A stretch of 64,000 nt of DNA from Paralithodes platypus (GCA_032716605.1 CM064481.1:19524811-19588810); one strand, 5' to 3'; positions 8,504 through 19,243 are shown, numbered from the stretch's first letter. Notes: generated by a model from the sequence alone, not told the origin. Numbers and translations: made by a program.

Positions 8504-9713
8504 TTTCTGACTTATCCTTCGGCAGGGGCCCCTTTATTCTACTACAGCGCTTACTCCCATGGTGTACCCAACATCGACAGATGCTACATTGAATTGAGTT
8601 AACGCCCACTCCCTTTCCACACACTGCACATGGGTATGCACCGCTCTTTTCCACATTGCCTCGTCTCAATCTACAATGCACAACCTTGGTTTTGTTAATA
8701 TTGACTCTTAACCCTTCCTACCCGGTCTGCCTTAGGTAAGGACAGCACGAAAGAAGGGCCGCTACCCGGTATGCCTTATCTAAGGCATGAGCTTAATAGC
8801 CTAATTAAGCTTGGTCGAACGCCGTGCGTACGACGTATGTCAACAAACCCAAGCGTTCGTCACCGCACCTCCGAAAACAAGAAGGAGAAGACTCCTCAAT
8901 GTTATTGTTCTGACGTCATGACGAAATTAGTGTCTAAAAAGCCCCCATATTGGCAACATCTCTGCAATATTGGCTCCACTGAAATCGTCATCACAACTGA
9001 ACCAGTTGACTTACAGAGCTCTACTCAATGCCAAAATACAGATTGAAAACCGCACTACGATTATAGATGAGTGGGAAAGTTCTAGCAGTGAAAGTAAACA
9101 TAAATACGGTAGCTTAGGCCTAGACGTTTTTCAGCCATATCGCCCGGGTAGGGGCGACCGTCATTTGGTAAGACAGCCCGGGGAGGAAGGGTTAAACCCT
9201 TGCTTGCCATGCCCTCTCTCCACTCTCTGAATTTGGCCTCAGCATCCTGCATACTGTCAGCTATTAGGACTAAATCGTCTGCATAAAACAGTTCCAACGG
9301 GAGTCCGCCTCTAAAAACTCTAGACAGCGCCTCCAAGACCATAATAAAGAGGAGGGGGCTTAACACTGAACCCTGATGGACTCCAACACGGACTGCGAAC
9401 TCATCACTCAGTACACCCTTCACCCTCACCGAACTTCGCGAATCCTCATACATCTTCATTATCACACGCACCAGCCACTCTTCCACACCAAGAGTCCTCA
9501 TAGCCCACTGCACAACATCTCTAGGTACCCTATCAAAGGCCTTCTCCAGGTCCACAAACACAAAGTAAAGATCCCTGCCTTTTAGTAAGTATCTTTCCTG
9601 TATCTGCCTGACTATGAAGATAGCATCGGTTGTACCACGTCCTGGCATAAAACCAAACTGCATATCATCAATAGAGATGCTTTGCCTGATCAAACCCTCA
9701 AGGACTCTCTCAC
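8504..9713 (-). pseudogene. RTE-like LINE, C-terminal half of reverse transcriptase (interrupted)
   Basis: Minus-strand RT. From 9713 downward it holds QFGFMPGRGTTDA, a FVDLEKAFDRVP motif A, HQGSVLSPLLF and the catalytic YADD box (about 9260-9275). At 9195-8708 it is interrupted by a TTAA MITE. Removing the MITE and one TTAA restores an open frame into a C-terminal Cys/His cluster (CAVCGKGV then CSICRCWVH) at 8600-8660. The fragment stops at 8504 where DIRS-1 is inserted. Its upstream continuation is 13432-14975, separated by the CR1-like LINE. It is family-level similar to RTE/endonuclease-RT elements. Confidence 0.85.
8708..9195 (-). mobile_element. TTAA-flanked MITE, family A, copy 2
   Basis: TTAA occurs at both edges (8708-8711 and 9192-9195), with inverted ends starting CCCTTCCT. 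Length is about 484 bp with one TTAA. It is reverse relative to the copy at 23869. It sits in an RTE-like RT gene whose frame is restored exactly when the element and one TTAA are removed. It is non-autonomous, with no transposase. Confidence 0.9.
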
Positions 9714-9979
9714 ATGACTCCTCCGACCTCCGATCTGTCAACACCTCGCAGCTGCTCTCCGATAATGAGTTACCTTGTGTGAAGTTGATAGGAGTGTCTA
9801 AGTGTTGTCCCGGAAATTTATATGTGCATTTCAATAAGTAATTAGGTGTTTTATGAGCAATTCAGATGTAATTGGATATTCCAAGTAATTGAAAATATGG
9901 ATTAAGTAAAACAGTTCCTGGAGTGAGATGGGATAGTGGGGCGATTGTTGTTTTTAGGCTGGCAGACGACCACCTCGCG

Positions 9980-10885
9980 ATGGCGGGAAGGCGTGAAAGC
10001 CTAGCTGGGGATGAGGAGGAATATGAATTTGAAGGCTTTATCACCGAGGACAAGGATGATCAGTTGGCAAGTATGAAAAAACAATTGATGGGTCTTGTGA
10101 GATGGAGGGGAGTGATGGAAAATTGGAGGAAGGAGTTAGGGGCTAAAGTAGAAGTTTTGTCCGATATGTGTGGCGTTACTAGCGGGGTGGATAGGCCTAG
10201 GCCAGTAAGTGACAGCCTAGAGGCAGTGATGGCCAGAGTAGACGAGTTAGCAGCGGAAAATGTGGCACTCAAGGCTCAGCTTAAGGAATATGAGGGCCAC
10301 CTGAGTGAGGAAGTAAAAGGAATTAGTGAGGTAAAATATGAGTGGACAAGGGTAGAGAGTGCCACGATGGTAGCCCTTGAAGAAATTGTGAAGGAGCAGA
10401 AGGAAGAGAGAGAAAAGGAAAAGAAAGAGTTTGAAAAAAATGTAGTGCAAGTTTTAAAGAAGAAAGAGAAGGTAGTGAGAGAGACAATAGATAGAGGTAA
10501 GTGTGTAGTAATCTTTGGAGATGTGGAAGAGCACCTGGCAGATATGAAGGTAAGAAAGGAAAGGGATGTTGTGAAAGTCAAGGGGATACTGGATTACTTA
10601 GACGAGGGTTATGGATGGGTAAAAGAACTGGAGGAGGTGAGAAGGTTAGGAATATATAAGAAGGGCGAGATGAGACCACTAAGAGTGGAACTAAAGTTTA
10701 GATCAACAGCAGAAGCAGTAGCCAATGTGAGCTGGAAATTAAATTCGACAGAGCTGAATCATATAAGGGTAAAAAAGGACCTAAGTGTAGAAGAACGAGA
10801 ACAGTTAAGGGAACTCCAAGCTAAGGCTGATGAAGAGAATGGAAAGTTGTCTGAAGAGCAAAAGAAGAATTTTTTTGGAGAATAA
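9980..10885 (+). CDS. CR1-like LINE ORF1 (coiled-coil RNA-binding type)
   Basis: The first in-frame ATG is at 9980; the frame is open further up only from a GTG. About 301 residues. It has an acidic N-terminus (GDEEEYEFEG), a long Lys/Glu-rich helix predicted as coiled coil (about 10,230-10,480), then a block with KCVVIFGDVEE and LRVELKFRS typical of the RRM-like fold in LINE ORF1 proteins, and a charged C-terminus. LINE ORF1 products bind element RNA; the function here is inferred from position and composition. Its end overlaps the start of ORF2 in another frame by about 50 bp. Confidence 0.75.
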   Translation: MAGRRESLAGDEEEYEFEGFITEDKDDQLASMKKQLMGLVRWRGVMENWRKELGAKVEVLSDMCGVTSGVDRPRPVSDSLEAVMARVDELAAENVALKAQLKEYEGHLSEEVKGISEVKYEWTRVESATMVALEEIVKEQKEEREKEKKEFEKNVVQVLKKKEKVVRETIDRGKCVVIFGDVEEHLADMKVRKERDVVKVKGILDYLDEGYGWVKELEEVRRLGIYKKGEMRPLRVELKFRSTAEAVANVSWKLNSTELNHIRVKKDLSVEEREQLRELQAKADEENGKLSEEQKKNFFGE

Positions 10886-11159
10886 GGGAAGGGCAAGTAA
10901 GGAAGTGGTACATCAGGAGCCACCAAGAACCGAAAGTAAGAGGAGTGATAGGGAAAGAGACAGAGAGACAAGTACGAAGTCAAAGCAAGGAGACGGAGCG
11001 AGAGATAATGCAGGGAGCAGGGGACCGGAGAGAGAGCCAGGATGTGGTGGAGAGGGTGGAACAGAGGGAGAGAGAGGGGGGAGGAGAATAGAATTAGCGG
11101 GGGAGGTGGAACTGGGTCAGGGAAGGGATGGAGGAGGAGGTGAACCTGGTAGGAGGCAG

Positions 11160-11384
11160 AGAGGGAAGAGAAACAAGGAGGTGGATTCAAATATACTGTG
11201 CTACTACACTAATATAGATGGAATAAACAGTAAAAAGGTAGAGTTAGATAATATATTAAGAAAAGATCAACCACAGATAGTCTGTTTGACAGAGACAAAG
11301 CTGAACCAGGACTTTGACAGCAACATAGTGTTTAGTGAAGGATATAATATATGGAGAAATGATAGAAAGGGTAAAAGGGTTTAG
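11160..11384 (+). pseudogene. CR1-like LINE endonuclease, N-terminal remnant
   Basis: This is the end of a frame open from 10830. It shows the start of an APE-type endonuclease: LCYYTNIDGINSKK, then VCLTETKLNQ carrying the catalytic Glu, then YNIWRNDRKG. A full endonuclease domain is about 220-230 residues, but here only about 60 remain before a TAG at 11384. The next recognisable sequence (11408 on) already belongs to the endonuclease-RT linker, so most of the domain, including the GDFN and SDH motifs, has been deleted. Confidence 0.75.
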
Positions 11385-11407
11385 AGGGAGTAGATTGGGA
11401 TCTTATT

Positions 11408-11767
11408 TTGAAGGAACGGGACGTACAAGGTAAATATAGTAGATTCCTCAAAATTTATAGAGTAGGAACCAATCTGTTTGTCCCAAGATATAAAACTGGA
11501 AATTTTACTAAGCAGAAAGATTGGTTTAATTTGAAATGCAAAAGAGCTTTGGGTAGGCGTGATGCAGCTTGGGCTAGATTAAGAAGAAGGAACACTGAGA
11601 GTAATCGGAATAAATATAAACAGGAGAGGAATAGATATGTTAACATAATTAGGCAAGTTAAAATGAACTATGAGAAGAACATAGTAAATAAATGTGAAAG
11701 TGACCCTAGATTATTTTATAAATATATAAACAGTAAGTTGAAGGTAAAGAACAAATTACTAAATTAA
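11408..11767 (+). pseudogene. CR1-like LINE endonuclease-RT linker
   Basis: Open fragment in a frame different from both neighbours. KDWFNLKCKRALGRRDAAW and a following basic helix match the conserved linker between endonuclease and RT in CR1/Jockey-group LINEs. It ends in TAA at 11765-11767; RT continues from about 11803 in another frame. Confidence 0.7.
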
Positions 11768-11802
11768 GAGTTGATGCTAGGACGTATGAAAATGTATCGG
11801 AC

Positions 11803-13395
11803 ATGTGTGAGGTAATGAATAACAAATTGGGGTCAGTTTTTACTAGAGAGGAAGGTTTTGACGAACCACAGGCGGGAGTACTGGAGAGTGGTCTTAGTAA
11901 GATTGAAATAACTAGAGATGAGCTGTTATCTGCGATGAGAGGACTTGAAGTAAGGAAAGCTATGGGACCGGATGAAGTGTCTGCCTGGGTTTTAAAGGAG
12001 GGTGCAGAGCAATTAGTGGAGCCAGTGAGGGACATAATTCAAGCTTCCTTAGATAAAGGACATGTTCCTGTTGAATGGAAAAGAGCTAATATCATTCCGA
12101 TATACAAGAATGGAAACCCTGAGGACCCTCTAAACTATAGACCAGTTTCACTTACTAGTATTGTATGCGAGATTTGTGAAAAGCTAATTAGGAAGAGATG
12201 GATGAAAATGTTGGAGAGAAAGAAGATAATAATCCCAAAGCAATTTGGATTCAGAGAAGGGACATCTTGTGTTACCAGTTTGCTATGTTATTACAGTAGG
12301 GTGATAGATGTACTCCAAGAAAGAGGCGGATGGGTGGACTGCGTCTACTTAGACCTTTCCAAAGCATTCGATAAGGTACCACATAAGAGATTGTTATCTA
12401 AGCTTGAGACGCTAGGATGTGTCAGGGGGAGTTTGCTGAAATGGATGGAGAGCTATTTAACAGATAGGGAAATGAGGACCAACATTAGAGGAACTTACTC
12501 ATCGTGGCGGAAAGTTGAGAGTGGTGTGCCGCACGGATCTGTGTTGGCACCTCTCATGTTCCTTATGTACGTGAATGACCTGCCGATAGGCATAAACTCT
12601 TACATGTCAATGTTTGCAGATGACTTAAAAATTATGAGACAAATAACAAATAAAAGTAGTTGTGAGGAGCTGCAAGGGGATTTAGATAAAATATACGAAT
12701 GGAGCACCAAGTGGAAAATGAAATTTAATATATATAAATGCCATGTGTTAAATATGGGAAGAAGTGTGAATAGACCAAATTGGGAGTACAGGATGGGAGA
12801 TAATATAATTAGCAAGGCCGAAAAAGAAAAAGATTTAGGGTTGATTATACAAGATAATTTGTCGCCAGAGAAACATATTAACAAGCTCTTTAGCGGAATG
12901 TATGCAATGGCCGGGAATATGAAAGTTGCTCTGAACTACTTGGATGAGACCATGGTAGCGAAAATTATGAAGAGTATGATTAGACCAAGATTGGAGTATG
13001 CAGCAGTGGTGTGGTCCCCGCATCTAAAGAAGCATATTCACAAGTTAGAAAGAATCCAGAGAGCAGTCACTAGATTGGTTCCAAGTCTCAGAGAACTGCC
13101 ATATGAAGGGAGGCTAGACAAATTAAATCTACCGAGTCTAAAAGAGAGGAGAGAGAGGGGAGACATGATAATGATGTACAAATGTACCCGGAGGCTGGAT
13201 AGGGAGGATATATTAATTATGGATACAGGAATAACTAGAGGCCACAGCTACAAAGTAAAAAGACCTACCTGCAAGAACGATATCAGGAAGTTTAGCTTCC
13301 CCTATAGATGTATTGACAAATGGAATGGGCTGGAGGAGGAGGTGGTAGGGGCAAGGAACATCCATATTTTCAAGAAAAAATTGGATAAAAAGTAG
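11803..13395 (+). CDS. CR1-like LINE reverse transcriptase (open frame)
   Basis: 530 residues, intact frame from ATG 11803 to TAG. RT motifs in order: VRKAMGPDEVSAWVLK, WKRANIIPIYKNG, NYRPVSLTSI, KQFGFREGTS, DCVYLDLSKAFDKVPH (motif A), ESGVPHGSVLAP, the catalytic FADD box (about 12616), and a thumb ending with RIQRAVTRLVP and WNGLEEEVV. The C-terminus IHIFKKKLD is typical of CR1/Daphne/L2-like elements. RT would prime on nicked target DNA, but with the endonuclease deleted this copy could act only in trans. Confidence 0.88.
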   Translation: MCEVMNNKLGSVFTREEGFDEPQAGVLESGLSKIEITRDELLSAMRGLEVRKAMGPDEVSAWVLKEGAEQLVEPVRDIIQASLDKGHVPVEWKRANIIPIYKNGNPEDPLNYRPVSLTSIVCEICEKLIRKRWMKMLERKKIIIPKQFGFREGTSCVTSLLCYYSRVIDVLQERGGWVDCVYLDLSKAFDKVPHKRLLSKLETLGCVRGSLLKWMESYLTDREMRTNIRGTYSSWRKVESGVPHGSVLAPLMFLMYVNDLPIGINSYMSMFADDLKIMRQITNKSSCEELQGDLDKIYEWSTKWKMKFNIYKCHVLNMGRSVNRPNWEYRMGDNIISKAEKEKDLGLIIQDNLSPEKHINKLFSGMYAMAGNMKVALNYLDETMVAKIMKSMIRPRLEYAAVVWSPHLKKHIHKLERIQRAVTRLVPSLRELPYEGRLDKLNLPSLKERRERGDMIMMYKCTRRLDREDILIMDTGITRGHSYKVKRPTCKNDIRKFSFPYRCIDKWNGLEEEVVGARNIHIFKKKLDKK

Positions 13396-13431
13396 ACTGA
13401 GAGACGGGACAACACGAGCTTAGGTAAATAC

Positions 13432-14975
13432 AGACCTTCATGATTTGGTCAAGCATTTTCAGGCCCCTATAATTTCCTCTATCTAGCGCATCCCCTTTTC
13501 CTTTGTATATATTTACTATTACACTTTTGAGCCAATCCTCTGGGATTTTCTCATCTTTAATAATGGTGTTTATCAACTCAGTGACTAAGTATACCCCAAT
13601 CTCCCCTCAGGCTTTTATCATCTCAGCGACAATGTCGGAGCAACCTGGAGCTTTACCGTCCTTCATTTTATTGATTGCGTCACTCACTACAGCTGGTGCT
13701 ATCAAAGGAGGGGGCCCAGATATTGGTTTTTCGATACTAAGCTGTTCCTTATCCCATTCAAACTCTACATTTAGCAATCGTTCATAGTGTACCTTCCATG
13801 CTTCTCTGATTTCGTTTTCTGCATACACAATCTTCCCATTATCATCTCTAACACACTGTTCACCTATAATATCTCTACTGTTTCTTTTAACTCTCCTAAC
13901 TAGGTTGAAGATCCCATTGGGATTGTCAGTGTTACACACTTGTTCGAGGACCAAGTCCTTAATGCGATTTTTAGCATTGTAAATAACTCTTTTGGCAGTT
14001 CGTTTAGCTGCCTGGTATTCCTCCCTGCTGCCTCCTTTCTTCCATGCTTTGAAGCATCTCCTTTTCTCTTTCACAGCATGTTCTACCTCATCATTCCACC
14101 ACCAAGAGGTCTTATTCCTGGGGTGACCCTTTGTTTTCCCACAGACTTTGTCAGTGGCAGCGATAAGGCTATGCTTAAGAAAGTTCCATTGGCTATTCAT
14201 CGTTAGGCCTAGCTTCCTTATTTCTATTCATTTCCTCCAGTTCATTATGAAACCTATCCCTAACTTCCTTGTCCTTCAGCAGCCACACTTTCCTTTTGGG
14301 TATGTAAACCTTCTTGCGCTTAGTATAAGCTCATGTCGCACACAAGTAACTTATGCTGGGGGATACATTCTTCACTTGGGATGACCTTTACATCTCGAAC
14401 TAGTTTCCAGTCTTTCCTGTTAACCAAGAAGTAATCTATCTGGCTACTGGAGACCCCAGAGTTATATGTGATCAGGTGGCTCTGTCTTTTCTTGAACTTT
14501 GTGTTACACACAACCATGTTGAGTGCAACGCAGGACTCCAATATATATTCGCCTTCTAGATTTCTCCTTCCATAACCATTTCCTCCATGTACCCCCTCGT
14601 ATCCATCTGCAGATGCTCCCACGTGACCATTGAGGTCCCCCCCCCACGATTGTTATTTCGTTCTCCGAGGCCTGAAATGACACTGACGGTGTCATTCCAG
14701 AAGTCCTCTTTTATCTCTTTCTGTAAACCAGCCTGTGGGGCATATGCAGATATCACATTCAGAATTCTTTCACCAACTTTCAACTTCAAAACAATCAGCC
14801 TTTCACTAACTCTCGTAATCTGAAGCACACTTTCCGCCAGCTCTTCAGCCACCAGAACACCCACTCCTCCTTTCGCTTTATCAGTCTCCACACCCATCCA
14901 GTATATCCTATATCTTTTCCTCCTTCCGACAATCCACTGTACCCCTGTAACACTGTATGTTTGCCGGCATTTCAT
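13432..14975 (-). pseudogene. RTE-like LINE, endonuclease, linker and start of RT
   Basis: Minus strand. The endonuclease part (14975-14320) shows RYRIYWMGVETDKAKGG, VISAYAPQAG and SQIDYFLVNR, with a shift in a run of C near 14640. The linker (14200-13607) holds SWWWNDEVEHAVKEKRR and GKAPGCSDIVAEMIK. RT starts at about 13,570 with VNIYKGKGD and GNYRGLKMLDQ and is cut at 13432 by the CR1-like insertion, continuing at 9713. There is one in-frame stop near 13605. A closely related fragment lies on the plus strand at 63140-64000. Confidence 0.85.
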
Positions 14976-16000
14976 TTCCTATATTCAACAATTTATTGAA
15001 GTACTCCCTCCATCTCTCGACTCTCTCTTGCTTCTCTACTAGCACTCACCCATTCTTATCACACCCTTTCTATTTCCCTTGCCACCCTCCCTAACTTTCT
15101 TGACTTCTTTCCAGAACAAATTCGTACACTCCCTCCACTTTACACTTAAATTCCTTCCAAATTCCTGATCTACTCTTCTCTTACTATCCCTCACTACTCT
15201 TTTCACCTCTCTTTTTCTCCAAGTACCATTCCCTTTTCTGTCTCTCCAAATCTTTGTTGTTGTGATTGTTGCTGTTCCCCAGGCTGCCTGGCCGAACAGC
15301 CCCAAGGCCCCGAGCAAGGCCAAGGCCATAACCGAGCGCCCCCACAGAACCCTCCCTGCCTACCACAATAAAGCCTGGGTGACCGAAGCCACTCCATGGC
15401 GGGGAGCTGAGGAGGGTGTGGGCCCTGTGCCCCTCAGCAATTATGAAGAGAAAGTCGAGGGGCAAAGGAAAAATGTGACGCTTCGGCTTCCAATCTGCCA
15501 ACCTCTAGGTTGGAAGATTGAGAGGTCAATCCTCCGAAGAGACACCATCACTTTAGATCTAGAAAATATATAGGTAAGTAAAAGGAACAGTCAGAGTAAG
15601 CTATGGGTATGGCAAAGCTCGCTCAGTTCTCACTCCAAATCTTTGTTCCCTCTACTACCCAGCCACACTCAATATGCTTTCTTTTTCTTTTCAACTGCTA
15701 GGTTCACCTCTTCAGTCCACCATGCTGTTCTTTTCACTCCTCTTCCTCCCTCTTCTCCTAACTCCACATACTTCCTCACATGCTGCACACACCTCTTCAA
15801 TAAACACTTTGCTCACCTCTTCCACTGCCTTTATTCTCTCCAAGACAAATATATCTAGTCGTCTTTCTACTGTTCTCTTGAACTCTTCCCTAAATTCCTC
15901 CTCCTGTGACCTTTCCACTCACTTCACCACTCCATCTCCCTCTTTCCCTACTCTAGCTCTCTTCACCCACTTCTGTATTCTAATTTTAGCTACTACTACA
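14976..16000 (-). pseudogene. Second LINE remnant (endonuclease-RT linker), split by a SINE
   Basis: Minus strand. 15999-15648 encodes a Glu/Lys-rich linker with RRLDIFVLERIKAVEEV and a WTEEVN-like block. 15243-14985 continues with KIWRDRKGNGTWRKREVKR and ends near VERWREYFNKLL, the RTE-type linker before RT. The SINE at 15259-15632 interrupts it with a 15-bp target duplication. The element stops at about 14980 against the other LINE fragment. It carries several stops. Confidence 0.65.
15259..15632 (-). mobile_element. SINE with LINE-derived 3' end, copy 1
   Basis: About 374 bp, flanked by the 15-bp target duplication CTCCAAATCTTTGTT (15244-15258 and 15633-15647). Read on the minus strand it ends in a GGGAACAGCAACAAT-type tail. 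Its last ~90 bp match the 3' end of the 2A/PHD LINE (16647-16735). A second copy lies at 27252-27649 (+). No clear tRNA-type A and B boxes were seen, so its promoter origin is unknown. Confidence 0.82.
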
Positions 16001-16347
16001 TAATGGTCAGCCCCCCCCCCCCCCCATACCCCTATATAAAGTACAATACCCTATTATCTAAAGCCCGTTTCGCACTAGCCGTTTTTGGGCCTATACAAAA
16101 AATTGTGACGTCATTTACAGACACGGTGACCGTACGTCTCGTGAACCGTGAATCCGTTTCCCATAATACAGATCACACAAAAAGATGAATTTTATTTATC
16201 TTTTTGCGTTCCGCACAACCAGTACGTTCCATACTTTAAACATAGAAGTGAAATGTATTAAGTATTTCTGTTAATTTTCATCATATTATGGTAAATATCG
16301 CTAACGCAATATACGTTATATGTATATAATTTATGACAGCACAAATA
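16001..16347. other. Non-coding stretch with a C run
   Basis: A run of C lies near 16010-16025. The rest (16060-16260) shares short blocks with 28575-28725 (ACGTCTCGTG..GAACC, GTTCCGCAC) and an AAGCCCGTTT-like end. It may be an old MITE fragment. No gene seen. Confidence 0.35.
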
Positions 16348-16755
16348 TTAACCCCTCAGACCCGGTTGGGCTCTGAGGCATCCATAAAAAACAACCCCGC
16401 GGAACCCGGAAGGGCTCTGAGGCTCCGGCAGCTTGAAAGCCTATAAGCTTGTTTTGAAAGCCGTCCGTCCGACGCATGTAACAAACAGCCGGTTGGACCG
16501 ACGCCGCGCATCTCCGACCACAAGAAGGAGAGGCGTCCTTGTTCGTGTGTGCCTGTATGTTATTGTTAAGTAGTGAAAAGTAATGATAAGTGGCTATCGC
16601 CACAAAGTTATCTCCACGGAAATCGTCATCACAACTGAACCAGTTGTTGTTGTTGTTCCCTAAGCTGCCTGGCCGAACAGCCCCGAGTCCCTGAGAAAGG
16701 CCATGGCCACGATCGGGCTTTCCCACAGAGCTCTCATTGAGTGTAGATTGTGTTG

Positions 16756-17079
16756 TTAGCGTAAGTGGTTGTGTGAAATGCAGTCTTCTATGATGTGTTT
16801 AATGGTATGGGGTGCTGTGTTACATCCCGGGCAGGCGTCGACAACGGAGTCATCCAGTCTCTTCTGATAGCTCAGGAGAGCTGGATGGTGTCCGCATCTC
16901 AGCCTGGCCAGGTGGACTCTGTCCTCGCGAGGAAGGGAGGATTCGGAAGGATGGATTTCGGGAGGTCGTGCATGCAGCTGCGTGTTGTCTGTGAGTGAGT
17001 GGATGGATCGGTGAGAGATATGAGTATGGATGTGCTTCTGGAAGTTGGTTCGGGGTGGGCAGGGAGGGAGAGAGGACAA
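16756..17079 (-). pseudogene. 2A/PHD LINE, C-terminal CCHC segment
   Basis: Frame-shifted continuation of RT. It holds RVHLARLRCGHHPALLSY and then CPGC..APHTIKHIIEDC, the zinc-cluster-like C-terminus typical of Jockey/I/R1-group LINE RT proteins. TAA follows, then a short 3' UTR. Confidence 0.75.
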
Positions 17080-18158
17080 TAATTGTGTGTGTGATACCGT
17101 GTGCTGGGTGTTGTTTTGATATTTCTTGGTGTCTGTGGGTGTGTTGCCATGTAGTTTAGTGGGTGGTCTTGGTTCGTGGAGGCTGCTGCCAGGAATTGAG
17201 TGCCTCTCATGTCCAGATGGTCTTTGACTTTGAGGATTTTGGTTTCTTGATGTAGGTGATCTGTGGGTGCAGTAGCTGTGCAGCCTGTAATGATCTTCAG
17301 GGCTTTGTTTTGAATAGTCTGTAAGGTCTTATGATGTGTTTCAGCTAGGTTAGAAGCCCAGGCTGGGCTTGCGTATTCCATCACTGATCTTATGTATTGT
17401 TTATATACTGTGGTGGTAGTTTCTTTGTTGTGTCCAAATTTTGTGTGAGCAAGTGACCTGAGGGCGTTAAGTCTGGGTGTCAGTTTCTTTTTAATGTTTG
17501 TGGTGTGCTGTTTGAATGTCATATGAGTATCATATTTTACTCCTAGGATTTTGGGTGTGTGTGTATGTGTTAGGGGTGTGTTGTTTATGGTGAGTTGAGG
17601 GATGTATTCGTGTTCTCCTGTCCAACTTGTGAGCAGGGTTGCGGTGGATTTGGCTGGGGCTAGATTAAGTCTGTTTGTAGTGCACCAGCCATGTAGTGTG
17701 TTGAGATAGGGTTGAAGGAGATCTGTTGCTCTTTTTGGGTCATGGTGTGTGCATGTGAGTGTTATGTCATCTGCATAGGAGGCTAAGTTTATTTGGGGCG
17801 TATTGGGTGTAGTTATATCGTGCATGTACAGATTGAAGAGTGCGGGCGATAGGACGGATCCTTGTGGGACTCCGTTTGGAAAGTTTCTGATTTTAGATGA
17901 CTGACCGGCAAAAGATACGTGTGCACATCTGCCTGCTAGGAAGTTGGCCAGCCACCGTTTTGTGTTGTTGTGCATGTTTGTGTTGTAGATTTTGTTTGTT
18001 AGGTTGTGGCGGGGGATGGCATCGAAGGCTTTACTAATGTCGAGTGTGGCTAATAGTGATCTGTGTGGTGGTCTAGCTGAATTGATGCCGTCGAAAGCTC
18101 TTTGTGTAAGGTCTGTGAGAAGAGTGTTTGTGGAGGGAGTGCAGTGGCCTAAAGCCAT
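16899..18158 (-). pseudogene. 2A/PHD LINE, reverse transcriptase core
   Basis: Minus-strand open frame of 419 residues beginning after a frameshift near 18,140. RT motifs: LLATLDISKAFDAIPRH (motif A), NGVPQGSVLSPALFNLYMHD, and the catalytic YADD box within LASYADDITLT (about 17,760-17,790). A thumb/connection region with MEYASPAWASN and TIQNKALKIITG follows. The frame ends at 16899 while homology continues in the frame starting near 17079. The upstream part of RT (fingers) is in the 18073-19241 frame. Confidence 0.85.
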
Positions 18159-19241
18159 GTTGTGTTGGAGCTAGGGGTAGGTCAGGTGTAATTAGTTGTA
18201 ATACTAGGCGTTCCATGACTTTGGAGGGGGAGCAAAGGAGTGTGATGGGGCGGTGCGAGGAGGGTAGCGTGGGGTCTTTGTTGGGTTTGGGGAATGTGAT
18301 GATGATACCATGCTTCCAAATGTCTGGTATTGTGTTGTGTGAATAGCTGTAGTTTGATATGTTAGCGAGTGCTTGTATGCCTTGTGGTCCCAGGTGTCTG
18401 AGGTGTATGTTGTCTAGGCCACAGGCGGGTGAGTGCTTGAGATTGTTGATGATATGCTTTGTCTGGTGATTGGTGAAGGGTGTATAGTCAGGGTCTGTGG
18501 GGAATTGTCTCTTACGTCGGATGACACGTCGGTCGTCTTTGTGAGGTTTTAGGTGGCTGACATGTGAAAAGTGATTGATGAGAGTGTTTGCTTGTTGTTT
18601 ACATGAAGGAGTAGAGTCTGTTGTTGTGATTGCATTATGTGATTGTGTTGTGTTGCTGTTGGAAAGTGTGATGCTGTTTAGTGTTTTGTAGAGTTTTTTG
18701 GGGTTTGTTTTGTGATCAAGTGTTTGTAGGAAGTTATTCCAATTTAGTTTTTGTTGTTCTTGTATTTTGTTGTTAGTTTGGGTGTTGAGTGCTTGAATTT
18801 GTTGTGTGATGTCTTGTGTGTGGGGTGCTGGGGAGTGTTTCAGTATGTCGCGTTGTCTGATGAGGTTTTGAATTTCTGGTGTGAAGTTGGGGTTGTGTCT
18901 TTTTCTGTTACCTCTTGGAATGTGTTTCTTGTCAGCGTTTTGGATAGTTTTATTGAGTATGTGTACAGCATTGTTGATGTTAGTGATGGGTGTACTGTTT
19001 AGAGTTGTGAAGTGTTGTTCTGTCTCATTTGTGAATGCTTCCCAGTTAGCTCTTTTATAATTGGTGTATGTGTGTTTGTGGCTAGCTGGGGTGAGTCTGG
19101 TTTTGGTGGTGATAATGATCGGGAGGTGGTCCGAGCCTAAGGTTCTGACCACCCTCCAGGATGTTGTGGGGGCGAGTTCTGGGGAGCAAAAGGTGATGTC
19201 TGGAGATGATGGGTTATAGAGGGCTTGGTGAGGAATATGGG
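18073..19241 (-). pseudogene. 2A/PHD LINE, end of endonuclease, linker and RT fingers
   Basis: Minus strand. It begins at the Tigger insertion with the C-terminal endonuclease motif LGSDHLPIIIT (about 19,110-19,150). A Gln/Asn/Thr-rich linker follows, then RT fingers: GLDNIHLRHLG, IPDIWKHGIIITFPKPNKD, SSHRPITLLCS and APTQHGFRPLHS. At about 18,140 homology passes to the overlapping frame at 18158, marking one indel. Across the Tigger insertion, the frame joins the upstream endonuclease exactly when the transposon and one TA are removed. Confidence 0.82.
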
Positions 19242-19243
19242 TA

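Larger units (their letters stand above)
9714..13431 (+). mobile_element. CR1-like LINE inserted in the RTE-like LINE
   Basis: It has a 5' leader (9714-9979), ORF1 with coiled coil, a remnant endonuclease, RT and a short 3' end. The flanking RTE-like frame joins perfectly across it: 13432 onward continues into 9713 downward on the minus strand, giving an uninterrupted MKVCERVLEG-type block. There is at most a 2-bp target duplication, as is usual for CR1-group elements. An internal deletion in the endonuclease makes it non-autonomous. Confidence 0.88.

Noticed and set aside
8409..8681. Separate small Cys-rich protein gene
   Set aside because: It is the C-terminal Cys cluster of the RTE-like LINE joined by chance to the DIRS-1 end.
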